Shown in pieces: positions 24,301 through 34,302 of a stretch of 64,000 nt of DNA (the first letter of the stretch is position 1; the number at the start of each line of letters is the position of its first letter). Source of the DNA: Dendrophyllia cribrosa (Eukaryota; Cnidaria; Anthozoa; Scleractinia; Dendrophylliidae); contig JAJLRJ010000003.1 of the NCBI GenBank assembly GCA_024195265.1, positions 30,374,227 through 30,438,226 of the forward strand, written 5' to 3'. Made by a program: the position numbers and the translations under genes. The notes below the pieces were generated by a model. The model was not told the origin of the DNA. It worked only from the letters and a program-made list of their open reading frames with translations, and did not search any database.

Positions 24301-27300
24301 TACAAAGAGATGCTTTCATGCACATTATGTTTCTTCTTCAATTACACTACAAAATGTGTGCATGTGCATTATTTAAAATATAATCATCATCATTGCAATC
24401 CTTCAAAGATATTTACCACTTAATTTTGATTTAAATAACTCTTAATACAAAACTTATAGATTTAAAGGGGAAGTACATGTATCACGGGAATTTTGATGTT
24501 TTTTGGTGAAAGCCATTTTACAATACCTTTACTTATTTACAAAGGAATACTAAAACACCAAGAGAGTGAAATAAACCAATTCTTGAAAGAGGGACAGATT
24601 ATGGTCTGTTCTAGCCCATTTGGAGACGAAAATGTGGTAACTTGAAAAAGATTAGACTAATTTTTTTCAAGTTGTTATTCATTGAGACCCAGTCCGTCTA
24701 TGACCAGGGACACTAATCGACAGTTTTGATATATTTTGTGACAATTTATCACACCTTTGGAGCTTTATTTTTCGGTTTCTGATCATACAATAACATTTTT
24801 TGCTTTTTAAAATGACACCAAATTCCCGTGATACTTCCCCTTTAAGTGTAAGGACTTTTAAGGCATACAAATGTATGTTAGAATATCCTTATTACATACA
24901 CTTCCAACATCGGGTATTGCAGGTGTTTCATGTCTTCCAAAGCTAAAAAATGATACAGTGGCAGTGACTGGCATAAACTAACACATTCTTACACTTTGGG
25001 ATAATAATTAATTCATTATGAAGATGTAATTTGTTCATCATGTCACGACGTGTGGGACAAAGAAAAAAATCTGAGTCCCCGACATTTCTCGTTTTATAAC
25101 AAAGCTCTTTATTAATCAATTCATAAGACCAGTTTTATAAATCTTTTATTATTCCTTAGGTGTTATGACTCCACCTCGTAACTCTCCATTGACTGTTCAG
25201 GATGAAGGGATAAATGGGATAAATGGAATAAATGGGATGAATGGAATAAGTGGGATGAATGGAATAAGTGGGATGAATGGGATGACAAATGGTCATGTGG
25301 ACCATCATTCTTCGCTGTACAATGGCAGGGCGGCACGACCAAGGAGAGATATGGCACACATACCGTCTCAGCCCCCAGGCAACTATCAGTCGTATGATCA
25401 CTCATATGGATATCCGTCAGATCCCACTGGGTACTATAGGTAGGGAACACTTCAAATAATGCGGATGTTGTAACACATGTAGTAGCCAGTAACCAGCTAC
25501 ATTACCGCTCAAAAGGAAGTTACCACCCTATAGCGAGATGCGAATCACATCACACGCTATGAACTAAAAACTGTAAATATCATGGCTTTAAATTCTCACG
25601 CGATCTTAACGGGCTGTTGTAAAACTTGACAATAATATGTGAACAAATTTGACTTATTTTTGAGTGGTTTTATATGGCCAGCAACTACAGTAAACAGAAC
25701 CAACTACTCATCGTTTGAAAATGACTAAAAGATAGTAAGCATGGAAGACTTCCTTTAGTTTATGACCAGCTACATGTACTTTTCTTAAGAAGGCAAATTC
25801 TTAAAAGCTTAATGACAGCACTGCTAATAAATAGTTAATGCTTCAGATATTTTTGTCATTTTTACCCTTTCCCAGCCAAAAGAAAGATCGAAACATGAAA
25901 TACAGTTATTAACTGTACCTCTCTACTAAGGACACCAAAGAGACAAAGCCATGTGTCCGTATTACAGCAGTGTCTGTGTTAAAAGGCTGATTTAGATGTA
26001 GCATGCACTGCTTCAGGCAAAAATTGTATACAACTCGCATCATATTACAGTACATTGCATGTGGCTACGATTGTTGTGGGGTTTTAAAACATGTTTAAAA
26101 ATCTTACAATGTTTTTTTGCGTTGCACGCAACAGTTGCAAGCGAGTTGTAGGCTGATTAAGATGACGTGATTCATGTTGTACATGTATGGTGTGAGCAGG
26201 TTGCATCAGCCTGACATCATTAATCATATGACAACATTAAAAGGCTTGGCCATTGTACTTTAAAATGCCCCAAACTCGTCTTTTAGTTATTGTGGCATCA
26301 ATTTTAATGTTTGTCTTCCGTAACAAAGATTAAATCACTCATAGTCATTAGAGTAGACATGTATTGGAAATATTCAAAGATAAAGAAATCTGTGACAATT
26401 CAATATGTTAGCATATGAGGTAAAATACATACAGCTTTTATCAAGTAAATAATTAATGTGACAGTTGCTTAATTTTTGTCCCTCTTAATGGCCCATGTTC
26501 ACCCAATCTGCTTTGCGTGCGCAGGCTGATTTTTGCACAGACAGAAAATCGAAAAATCAACGTGCCAGCCAATCATAACACTACATTGAACAATTGAACC
26601 GTTTAAAAACAAAAACACAAGCGCGCAAAGCAGATTGGGTGAACATGGGCCTTTAACCGTACTTAATGTTATTTTTCAATAAAAATTTGCAGTTTAAAAT
26701 AATTGTTGTAATTTCTTCCTCTTCAGTCCTCAAGCAGATTTTTACAACTCACCCTATGCTGGGAGATCAGCAATGTCATATGAACATGTGCACCAGGGTG
26801 TCCTGGGATACCCTTACGTTGGGGGCCGTGACTATTATGGTCATCTCCGACCATTTTATGATGTCCCAGGTGGCATTCTACTGCCGCAGAAAAGAAGTCC
26901 ATACATCCCTAGTGACCTTCATGATGAAAAGGTTGGTAATTAATCGATAAGTTAACTTCTTTCATGTGTTTTTTTTGTTATTGGTAAGTTTTATTATCAA
27001 TAACTGAATAGTTATCGATAACAGTTCCCGTCATCTGTCAGGGATTCAAGTTGTTAGTGTATTGATCTCTAGACAGGAAAATTGGTTGTTCAGTACACAG
27101 TATGACAATTGAAGTACATATGTGTTATATGAATGAATCGTGTATCAACTGAGGATAGAGAATGTAAACTGAGGAAATGATCCTTGCAGTTGTGTTTGCA
27201 GTTTTAAGCAATTGGAAAGAATACTGAAAAATGTGTGCAGCTTCATAGCTTAGTTGGTTGGCGCATTGCTCCGGTAACAGGCGCCCTTGAAAGTTAAGGG

Positions 27301-30300
27301 TTAAATTGATTTTTATAAAATGTTTCATTTCCTTAGAATGCTGATTCGTCATCTCCTCGAAGCAGTGACACAGCTCCTGACTGCGACTTCTTAGACTTGT
27401 GGATACCCCCTACTAGGAAAGACACCACGCTGTCCAGTGCCAGTAGTGGCGTCAGCAGTGGCTCTCCACTCAGTCACTCTCCTGCTGCAAGCCAATCATC
27501 AAACTCCAGTTTATCACCTAGGCAACAGTCCCCAGTAGGGTGGCAGCATGGAAGTGAGGCTGACTTCATGTGCTGGAGAAACCTTTCTGATGACAACAAT
27601 GCCCTACCACCTCCTCCGGGTATCACTGATACGGCTCCCATATGGAGTCCTCACCATGGAAACGAGGTGGGCTTTTTCTCTGAGTGACTTGTTTTTATTA
27701 TAAGTACAGTCATTTGCAGTGAAACCCCATTGGTCAGAGCAGTTTTCTTAATTGTGTGTTGTAAAACCAAAACCAGTGCTCTGGCTAATTACTAATAGAC
27801 ACAGACAATCCAATGAATTTTTTTTTTTATCAAATCGCAAAGCATAGCAATGCAAAGGCGAATGTTAATAAAAGTGTGCTCATCTTGATGGGGTGGGCTA
27901 AAATCATAGGACTTCAATATTTATTGTAATTCTTGTTTAGCCAATATTATTCAATTCAGTTTTAATTCGCTCATAACTATAGATATATTTTTTACAAACA
28001 ACACACTAAAATAGAAAAATTACAAGCAGTCAAGTAATATTTTATTTTTGTGTGCTTTCATTTAGGTTCGAAAATTCTGGCCACCATTGATTGACTTTGA
28101 CGAGTGGTCCAGGTAAGAGAAAACTTCTCTGGTATATCATTATTAACTAAAGGTTCTCTTTATTATTTTGTGACACTTGTACAATTCTTCTTCTTCTTCT
28201 TCTTCTTCTTCTTCTTCTTCTTCTTCTTCTTCTTCTTCTTCTTCTTCTTCTTCTTCTTCTTCTTCTTCTTCTTCTTCTTCTTCTTCTTCTTCTTCTTCTT
28301 CTTCTGATATCTTCTTCTTCTTCTTCTGATATCTTCTTCTTCTTCTGATATCTTCTTCTTCTTCTTCTGATATCTTCTTCTTCTTCTGATATCTGATATC
28401 TTCTTCTTCTTCTTCTTCTTCTGATATCTTCTTCTTCTTCTTCTTCTTCTTCTTCTGATATCTTCTTCTTCTGATATCTTCTTCTTCTCTTCTTCTTCTG
28501 ATATCTTCTTCTTCTTCTTCTTCTTCTTCTTCTTCTTCTTCTTCTTCTTCTTCTTCTTCTGATATCTTCTGATATCTTCTGATATTATATAACTTTGTAG
28601 TTTTTTTGTAGTTTACTCATTAGGCAAGTTTCCCGCCAATTACATAGACGTTTTTCATAATGGCAGTCAATTTATTTATTCTTTTTTTAACATACATGTA
28701 CATATAAAAGGAATAAATAAATTGGCTGCCATTAAGAAAAAGGTCTATACCTGTACACACAAACAAATTTTAATTGTAGTCCACTGAACAAGCAAGCTGG
28801 AACACATAACATGTCTCATGGTTAGGCTTGGAGTAAGAAAGAGTTAAAACCTATATGTTTATTCTTCAAGTTAGCTTGATTGGTTGCAATCCTGTCCCAA
28901 TCGAACTTGTTTGCTCATATTTATCAGGAAAGAAGAGCAGATCAAGAAAGACGAACAGGTAGCTCGAGCTCTTCAGGAGCAGTTTGAGCACGGCTGCCCA
29001 ACTCCCCCGGAAACAAGAGGCAATGAGCTGTCTTCACAAACGCGTGACAGTGGAGATCAACAAGGAAGTGAACAGGTCAGGAGAGGGCAGGTACGACTTT
29101 TAAGTTTAATAATAATTTAGTAATAATTTATTATTTTTATAGCGCACTCTCCAAATTGCCCAAATGCGCTTTATATTCAAAATTCAAACAATCTAAAACG
29201 TATTTATATATGTCTATCTACTTAAGTGGCAGGAGAGTACTTCTCAACAGCTTTCATTTGAATAGCCACACTAATAAAGCATTTCGTCCACAGACTCAAA
29301 AGTTAGAACCGCCTTCTACAGCACTACAGAAAAGTAGTGCTCAGTAGCTCTCATGTCACACTTTAGTATTTTATGTACAGACTCAAAAGTTAGAACCGCC
29401 TTCTACAGCACTACAGAAAAGTAGTGCTCAGTAGCTCTCATGTCACACTTTAGTATTTTATGTACAGACTCAAAAGTTAAAACCACTTTGTACAGTATAA
29501 TAAACAGTACCACAGGAAAGTAGTGCTCAGTAGCTTTCATTTGAATGGTCACACTTTAGGATTTTATCCACAAACTCAAAAGTTAGAACCACCTTGTACA
29601 GTATAATAAACAGCACCACAGGAAAGTACTGCTCGATAGCTTTCATTTGAATGGTCACACATTAGGATTTTATCCACAAACTCAAAAGTTAGAACCACCT
29701 TGTACAGTATAATAAACAGTACCACAGGAAAGTAGTTCTCAGTAGCTTTCGTTTGAAATTTAGAACCACCTTGTAAAGCATAATAAAAAGTAACACGGGA
29801 AAGTGCAGTTGAATTGCTTTCATTGGAATGGACACTGTAGGATTTCATCCACAGAATTGAAAGTCTTGTTGTAACTTTTGTCGACACCCCCTTTATCGGT
29901 ATTTGCCATTTACCATTCCTCACATTTCACATAGGACGCCACTGATCGCGGCCTGACTCTTGATAGCATGGAGAGTGAAGCCGAAATTAAGAGAAGAAAG
30001 AAAGCAGAACATATGCGAATGCTTCAGGAGAGTAGAAAACTTCTTCAACAGCAGGAGAGGGAAAAACAGGAACGAGAAGACCGCAAATTCGCCGAGGAAC
30101 TGGTCTTCAGGGATGTACAAAAGGCGGGGCTCGCCCCTGATCCCAGGTGTATTATGAAGCCTTACCCGAATGTTATTTCCCGCGGGGCCCCCATGGGGCT
30201 TGGCTTCAGCAACAAGGGGGAGAGTGAAATCCGTGGGGAATATGGTGCATTCAGCGGGCTTAGCAGCTTCCGCGGGTCATGTGCATCCTCATTGGCTGAC

Positions 30301-30369
30301 AATGATGAGGTCATTGACACGTCAAAGATGACGTCAGGTTGTAATGGAGATATCCGAGTGCAGGAGTGA
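17586..30369 (+). CDS. RC3H: Roquin (RC3H1/RC3H2-type) RNA-binding RING/CCCH protein, 14 coding exons
   Basis: Predicted exons: 17586-18392, 18762-18809, 19791-19943, 20328-20460, 20554-20639, 21458-21570, 23088-23284, 23981-24280, 25160-25439, 26727-26931, 27337-27666, 28066-28112, 28928-29090, 29935-30369. All have GT/AG ends and their phases join into one 1098-residue frame, close to the 1100-1200 of vertebrate Roquins. RING finger: C14, C17, C33, H35, C38, C50, D53, with the Roquin-type Asp as last ligand. ROQ region about 90-400, including [26 protein letters not shown] and [13 protein letters not shown] finger: C422, C430, C436, H440. Then a Pro/Ser/Tyr/Gly-rich tail, then a charged helix from about 966. 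Family role: a cytoplasmic protein that binds stem-loop decay elements in 3'UTRs and recruits deadenylation; the RING gives E3 activity. One orthologue seems to serve where vertebrates have two. The exon 13 donor may be 29075 or 29090, both phase 0. Confidence 0.93.
18515..18640. repeat. Dispersed monomer of the 106-bp satellite family
   Basis: AGTACTGCTGAAGAGGTTTC, then CATTTGAATGGTTACACCAT, then GACTCAAAAGCTAGAAC matches the array at 29230-29870 and a monomer at 10428-10560. It sits in Roquin intron 1, 120 bp past the donor. Confidence 0.75.
18990..19393. mobile_element. TIR element in Roquin intron 2, 404 bp
   Basis: A terminal inverted repeat of about 30 bp starts AAGGGCTCCCTGCAAGAACG, and its inverse ends the element. 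It is flanked by a 6-bp direct repeat CATTTG (18984-18989 and 19394-19399). No coding capacity; superfamily not assigned. Confidence 0.8.
19552..19737. mobile_element. Small TIR element in Roquin intron 2
   Basis: TGCTGTTACAGGAAATATCC at the left is mirrored by GGATATTTTCTGCAACAGCA at the right. Target duplication is unclear. Confidence 0.65.
21055..21127 (+). repeat. tRNA-derived SINE head (degenerate tRNA)
   Basis: The 73-nt segment has a 7-bp acceptor stem (GGCCTCG with CGAGGTC), an A box TGGCTCAAGCGG at 21062-21073, a T arm GTGGG-TTTGAAT-CCCAC, and a B box. The anticodon stem does not pair (ACAGA against ATCCG) and position 33 is not T, so it is not a working tRNA. The following 150-200 bp probably form the SINE body. 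It lies in Roquin intron 5. Confidence 0.7.
21458..21570 (+). CDS. RC3H: Roquin exon 6: CCCH zinc finger
   Basis: The exon encodes [15 protein letters not shown], then [19 protein letters not shown]. The finger spacing is C-x7-C-x5-C-x3-H, one residue shorter in the first loop than the C-x8 of human Roquin-1. The exon ends in phase 2 and joins 23088 to give EMYNKRR. Confidence 0.92.
22307..22960. mobile_element. TTAA-flanked non-autonomous element, 654 bp, Roquin intron 6
   Basis: TTAA at 22303-22306 and 22961-22964 flank inverted ends GGTGATTCC and GGAATCACC. Two direct copies of GAGCACGGTGACCCC lie inside at about 22468 and 22849. No transposase. Confidence 0.7.
23365..23450. repeat. Fragment of the 106-bp satellite family
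   Basis: ACAGTATAATAAACAGTACC followed by TTTGAATTGTCACAC matches the array at 29230-29870. It lies in Roquin intron 7. Confidence 0.6.
23536..23702. repeat. Foldback repeat related to 2670-2800
   Basis: GTTGTGGTTAAATTTCTCTT and its rough inverse AAATATTTGAACAGCTAC enclose an AT-rich loop, with TTTGGTTTGAAAATTT and AAATTTTTAAACCAAAG as inner arms. Confidence 0.55.
23786..23937 (-). mobile_element. Hammerhead-like retroelement end fragment, Roquin intron 7
   Basis: On the minus strand the order is GCTCCGACGAAAGGCTAGCG, CTCGAAACGTCAGC, a middle segment with GGTGGTCAATTTACC, AAACTAAATTCTCGTG, and a tail with CCACCGACGCAGCACCACAG. This is the same unit as 2419-2575 and 49117-49215. The hammerhead-like core is at 23899-23932. 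Confidence 0.7.
24466..24841. mobile_element. TTAA-flanked MITE, 376 bp, Roquin intron 8
   Basis: TTAA flanks at 24462-24465 and 24842-24845. The ends are AGGGGAAGTAcatgtATCAC (left) and GTGATACTTCCCCT (right), with AAATTCCCGTGATA paired inside. It has no coding capacity. Confidence 0.8.
25160..25439 (+). CDS. RC3H: Roquin exon 9, with an in-frame Gly-Ile/Met-Asn/Ser repeat
   Basis: The exon encodes [10 protein letters not shown], then about ten copies of a G-[IM]-[NS] triplet (residues about 629-658), then [20 protein letters not shown]. The repeat comes from a 9- or 12-bp unit of the GGGATGAATGGAATA type at about 25205-25290. Reading straight on would hit a TAG at 25441, but the sequence there is a donor (TATAG then GTAGGG) that joins in phase 2 to 26727, where the frame stays open. 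Confidence 0.8.
25913..25990. repeat. Fragment related to the GTGTCCGTATTA minisatellite element
   Basis: CCTCTCTACTAAGGACACC, then TGTGTCCGTATTACAG, resembles the ends and units of the element at 32705-33522. It lies in Roquin intron 9. Confidence 0.5.
26489..26652. mobile_element. TTAA-flanked MITE, 164 bp, Roquin intron 9
   Basis: TTAA at 26485-26488 and 26653-26656. The perfect inverted repeat is about 28 bp, beginning GGCCCATGTTCACCCAATCT one base inside each end. The insertion is 75 bp upstream of the exon 10 acceptor. Confidence 0.85.
27236..27305 (+). repeat. tRNA-like SINE fragment
   Basis: TAGCTTAGTTGGTTGGCGCA resembles an A-box region and AAGGGTTAAATT a decayed B box. It sits just 5' of the Roquin exon 11 acceptor. 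Confidence 0.5.
28185..28586. repeat. TTC microsatellite interrupted by TGATATC, about 400 bp
   Basis: A long (TTC)n run in Roquin intron 12 begins 72 bp after the exon 12 donor. After about 120 bp of pure repeat, GATATC-containing breaks appear at irregular spacings. The open frame through it is an artefact of the repeat. Confidence 0.95.
29230..29870. repeat. Tandem satellite array in Roquin intron 13, units about 89 and 106 bp
   Basis: Units share GACTCAAAAGTTAGAACC, a TATAATAAACAGTACCACAG or CTACAGCACTACAGAAAAG segment, AGTAGTGCTCAGTAGCT and CATTTGAATGGTCACAC. Two near-identical units at about 29311-29470 have a spacing near 89 bp. Later ones (29492, 29599, 29704) are 105-107 bp apart. 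Single relatives lie at 10428, 18515 and 23365. Confidence 0.85.
29935..30369 (+). CDS. RC3H: Roquin last coding exon: charged helix and C-terminus
   Basis: The exon encodes [20 protein letters not shown] and continues with about 50 Lys/Arg/Glu/Gln-rich residues ([18 protein letters not shown]) expected to form a long helix or coiled coil, then a Gly/Ser-rich end, NGDIRVQE, and TGA at 30367-30369. Vertebrate Roquins also end with a helical, Gln-rich segment, though I see no close residue match. Confidence 0.85.
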   Translation, partial: DATDRGLTLDSMESEAEIKRRKKAEHMRMLQESRKLLQQQEREKQEREDRKFAEELVFRDVQKAGLAPDPRCIMKPYPNVISRGAPMGLGFSNKGESEIRGEYGAFSGLSSFRGSCASSLADNDEVIDTSKMTSGCNGDIRVQE

Positions 30370-31600
30370 AGTGATGTTACATTTGTTAAATTAGCAATGT
30401 TATGTGTAAATAGTTGTAAGCCAAAGTGTGTGTCTGTGTCTTATAGACTTTTATAGAGTAGATCAGCGAATTAATGGAATCTTTCTTTTTTCAGTTGTTT
30501 TATCGAATATTTTGATCGTGTATTTGATTAGGCCCCAGTCTAACTGGAAGTGTTTCTTTTTCGTGTCGCTAAATCTGATTTAAATTCAAAGCACTTTTAA
30601 AGTGTCGGCCAATTACGTGGGCTTTTAATGAAAGATTGTCCAGGTGTAGAAGAAAATGAAGGCCAAGGTCGTAAATTGTTCATTCGAGTATGTGTGCACG
30701 TGCAGATCTCGTGATTAGTCATCCTCGTTCCCAGGGCTTTGACCGCCGTCAAAGTGGCGGGCCGGGTGAACAGTCTACCATTTTAAAAGCGGATAAGGCC
30801 CTGGGGACGAGTTTGTGATTGGTGCCATTTTGAAAGTGTCACGTGTTCGGTATTAACGGAGCGAGTAGCATAACTGCAGAAAAGAAAAAAAGGAAAAAAA
30901 AATAGAACTCCTTTGAGTTGTAATTTGTAAATGTTTTGTTTGATGTAAAGCAATTAGACAAATTATTTGCCTGTTGGCCTTGCAATGTTTGTCGTATGTG
31001 GACTCTTGAGTAGAGAAATTCGTGGAAACTGATGAGAATCGAAATGATTGTCATTTCTCGTGACGTGCAATGTTTTTTTCCTCGGAAGCCACCGCAGATG
31101 CAAAAGCAAGAATTGAACGTGCGGATAGTCCTTGAGTGTCGTTAAGTTATTAATTTTTGACGAAAATTCAAAGGACATTGAATTTTTGCCGTTAAGAAGT
31201 TTCTGGCCTCCAATTCACTGAAGGAGTAGTGTGTCTTCATTCGGTTCGTCACCCGTCACGCATGTCACACAGTGCTTTAGAAGCGTTGTGTGACGAACTA
31301 AATAATAGCTGGTAAGAAGACCTGTAGGTGAAATATTTATATCTCTTCAACTGACCGGAGGCATTCATTTATTCCTACAAGGATCATTAAATAATCTTTT
31401 TACTAACGTGGTGTCCATAGATTTTATATATTGTGAAGAAAAAAATTGTTGTGATTTGATTTGTTGACAATTTATCGTGTCGTATTAAAGAATGGATGTG
31501 TTTCGTCTTTTTAGATAGAATAAGAATTTTCAATGAACGAGGCGACGTTTGTGAAAGAATCGTAGAGTCGTCTACAATAAAATAAAGTTGTCAAGTTATA
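30370..31600 (+). other. Roquin 3'UTR (inferred) with poly(A) signals
   Basis: After the stop there is no further exon-like sequence. Two overlapping AATAAA signals lie at 31576-31581 and 31581-31586, giving a 3'UTR of about 1.2 kb. Other AATAAA signals appear near 32285 and 32465, so longer forms are possible. A foldback repeat (30715-30828) lies within the UTR. Confidence 0.5.
30715..30828. repeat. CTGGGGACGAG foldback repeat
   Basis: CTCGTTCCCAGGGC at the left is inverted as GCCCTGGGGACGAG at the right. It shares its ends with repeats at 60096-60170 and 63802-63878, and with fragments near 9455 and 36725. It would be transcribed in the Roquin 3'UTR. Confidence 0.6.
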
Positions 31601-32700
31601 TTTTTGGCTAGGTCAGCGACAAAATCTAACAATGTTCTGTTGTCTTCATAAAATTATGGTGATTAAGTCAAGTAATACATTGCGTTTTTAAACTTTTTCA
31701 TAAGGTTGTCCAAATTTTGGCTTTGCTTTTTTATTATTTTTTCGTCTTTGTTACATGTACGTGCTATTTCAGTGTAAATGTGCTTATTGGTAGTTATTAT
31801 TGTTTTTTTTAGGCGTTGTGGAAATGTGTTTTGCGGCTATAGTCCGTATTTATACTTGGTAGTTAATTTTGGAGGTTTTGTTTGTTGAATATAGTTTTGC
31901 TTGGAATTAGTGTTTAGGGCTTTTATAAATAATTTACAGGACAAGTTAATTTGTACTTAGGATATGAAAACACCTGTGGAAATGACTAAATATTTTATAG
32001 CTATACGGGAAATTCCGTTGGTTTGTTCCGGCATTTCAGACCAGAATCGTTTTCTGTTTGAAAATCTGTGACTCGAGATGCTCAAATGCGTGTTCATATT
32101 TCATCTTCAGCAGTTTTAAAATTTTAATATTTAACAAAATACCTTTAACAAAAATTGCTCCGCTTTATGCTGTATGTGTGGAGTGGAGGGGTGTTGAATT
32201 CTAAGAGGCGATTTATAGGCTTTATTTAGCCGACTTAACATTGCTTAAGAGAATTATGTAAAATATTACAATGCTATAGAGGAAAATAAATAGGTCTAGA
32301 CAAATTTGGGCGCCAAAACTCATTTGGCGCGATCCGTGGTTTCGTCTACGGCATTCCATATATCTGCCAACTCATCGTTGCTTTACGGCATGTGACTTTA
32401 ATTTGTTCGCAGGGAAGAGTGGGTCGTTGTGTTACTCGACAAATACGTTCGCGGATGTCTTAAAGCTTGCGAATAAATGAAAGTCAAACTGTCTTCAAGC
32501 AACGCACTTGTTGCAAAGTTATATCCTTGATTCAAGCGCGTTAGTAAAGGAAAAAATACTGGAAATAGCACATTGAAAAAAAAAAATTGTTAACTCACGT
32601 TGTCATATTAGTATATTTTATTGTACAATAATTTGTATCTTTTAACTCAGTAAGAGGCTAATAAAATGGTGAGGATGTGAGTATGGCTCTCTTCTTGTGT
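31600..32700. other. Intergenic, no gene seen
   Basis: AT-rich sequence downstream of Roquin. I see no coding exon. Confidence 0.4.
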
Positions 32701-32704
32701 TTGA

Positions 32705-33522
32705 CAGTTACAGTCGAACCTCTTTAATACATACACTAAAAGGACAGACTCAAGTGTCCGCATTATAGAGGTGTCCGTATTTTACAGGTGTCCACATTAT
32801 AGAGGTGTCCGTATTATAGAGGTGTCCGCATTATAGAGGTGCCCGTATTATACCGGTGTCCGCATTATAGTGGTGTCCGTATTATAGAGGTGTCCGTATT
32901 TTAGAGGTGTCCTTAAGGAGAGGTGTCCGTATTATAGAGGTGTCCGCATTATAGAGGTGTCCGTATTATACAGGTGTCCGCATTATAAAGGTGTCTGTAT
33001 TATACAGGTGTCCGCATTATAGAGGTGTTCTTAAGGAGAAGTGTCTGTATTATACAGGTGTCCGCATTATAGAGGTGTCCTAAAGGAGAGGTGTCTGCAT
33101 TATAGAGGTGTCCGTATTATAGAGGTGTCTGCATTATAGAGGTATCTGTATTATAGGTGTCTGTATTATAGAGGTGTCAGCATTATAGAGGTGTCCGCAT
33201 TATAGAGGTATCCGTATTATAGGTGTCCGCATTATAGAGGTGTCCGTATTATAGGTGTCTGTATAATAGAGGTGTCCGCATTATAGAGGTGTCCGTATTA
33301 TAGAGGTGTCCGCATTTTTGAGGTATCCGTATTATAGAGGTGTCCGTATGATAGAGGTGTCAGCATTATAGAGGTGTCCGTATTATAGAGGTGTCCGCAT
33401 TATAGAGGTGTCCATATTATAGAGGTGTCCGCATTATAGAGGTGTCCGTATTATAGAGGTGTCAGCATTATAGAGGTGTCCGTATCATAGAGGTGTCCGA
33501 AAGGAGAGGTTCGACTTTACTG
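32705..33522. repeat. 17-bp minisatellite enclosed by inverted ends
   Basis: About 45 units of the type TATTATAGAGGTGTCCG (alternating GTATTATAG and GCATTATAG) run from about 32755 to 33500. The array is bounded by CAGTTACAGTCGAACCTCT (left) and AGAGGTTCGACTTTACTG (right), inverted copies. Occasional units carry AAGGAGAGG in place of TTATAGAGG, as the right terminus does. This suggests a TIR element whose sub-terminal motif has amplified to fill the interior. Confidence 0.85.
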
Positions 33523-33864
33523 CATTCCCTCAAGTGAATAAACCACTTGAACTGTAGACAATAAACTGCACTTGGCGGTGAAACTGGAGTACTTCTTCAT
33601 TCAGGGGGTGGGGGGATCTTTTGGTCTAATTGGATCGCTATTCCTCCAACTAACATTAAACACCATTAGTTTTAGCTAAAGGATGCTTTTCTAGCTAAAA
33701 ATAAAATAATAAAACGGGAATTGCGAACGAAAAATACCAACATTTGACATGCAGCGGTTACGGCCCAACCCTTCAATTGCGAGCGATATTGTCGCGACCC
33801 CGGGCGTTCCTCTGACAAAATTCAACCTTGTTCCCGGGTATTTTCGATATTTGATGTGTTCAAA

Positions 33865-33987
33865 ATGGCATCTCGCCTGGTTTTCAACAGCGACTCGAGC
33901 AACCTTCAAAACAACAATTTAGATCCAAGCGCAAGCAAAGTGGAAGAAGAGGAGCATCATAATGATAGGAATACATGCACTCGCTGA
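33865..33987 (+). CDS. Possible short or first coding exon, 40 codons
   Basis: An ATG in good context (AAAATGG) opens MASRLVFNSDSSNLQNNNLD, followed by an acidic stretch with EEEEHHND and a stop at 33985-33987. The composition is plausible for the N-terminus of a gene whose next exon I cannot find. The surrounding DNA is GC-richer than its neighbours. No family is recognised. Confidence 0.2.
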   Translation: MASRLVFNSDSSNLQNNNLDPSASKVEEEEHHNDRNTCTR

Positions 33988-34302
33988 TTCTGATTTTCGT
34001 TAGCAGCCGTGATATAGGAGCAAGGAAAAGAACGGAGAAGGACATGGGAATGGGGCTAACAGTGGTGGAACCAGATTCCATGTAAGGGAGGGGAGGGGAG
34101 GGGAGTGAAATTGTTAGAGACGATGTCCGTTCTATCAGTTTCGTGTTGTAATGGAAGTTGCAAACAAAAGAATTAAAAGGCTATAAACAATAGTCACACT
34201 GCCACACATTAACACAATTGCTAATCAGCAATAGTTCCTTCCAAACAAATAAATGCTCTGGTCCTCGCAAATGTGTGATCAAAGGAACCAGACTCATACC
34301 CA

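Noticed and set aside
25441..25443. TAG as the Roquin stop codon
   Set aside because: A good donor precedes it, and the next exon at 26727 continues the frame in matching phase with Roquin-like Pro/Tyr-rich sequence, then four more exons.
28104..28307. Poly-Phe protein
   Set aside because: It is only a frame of the TTC microsatellite.
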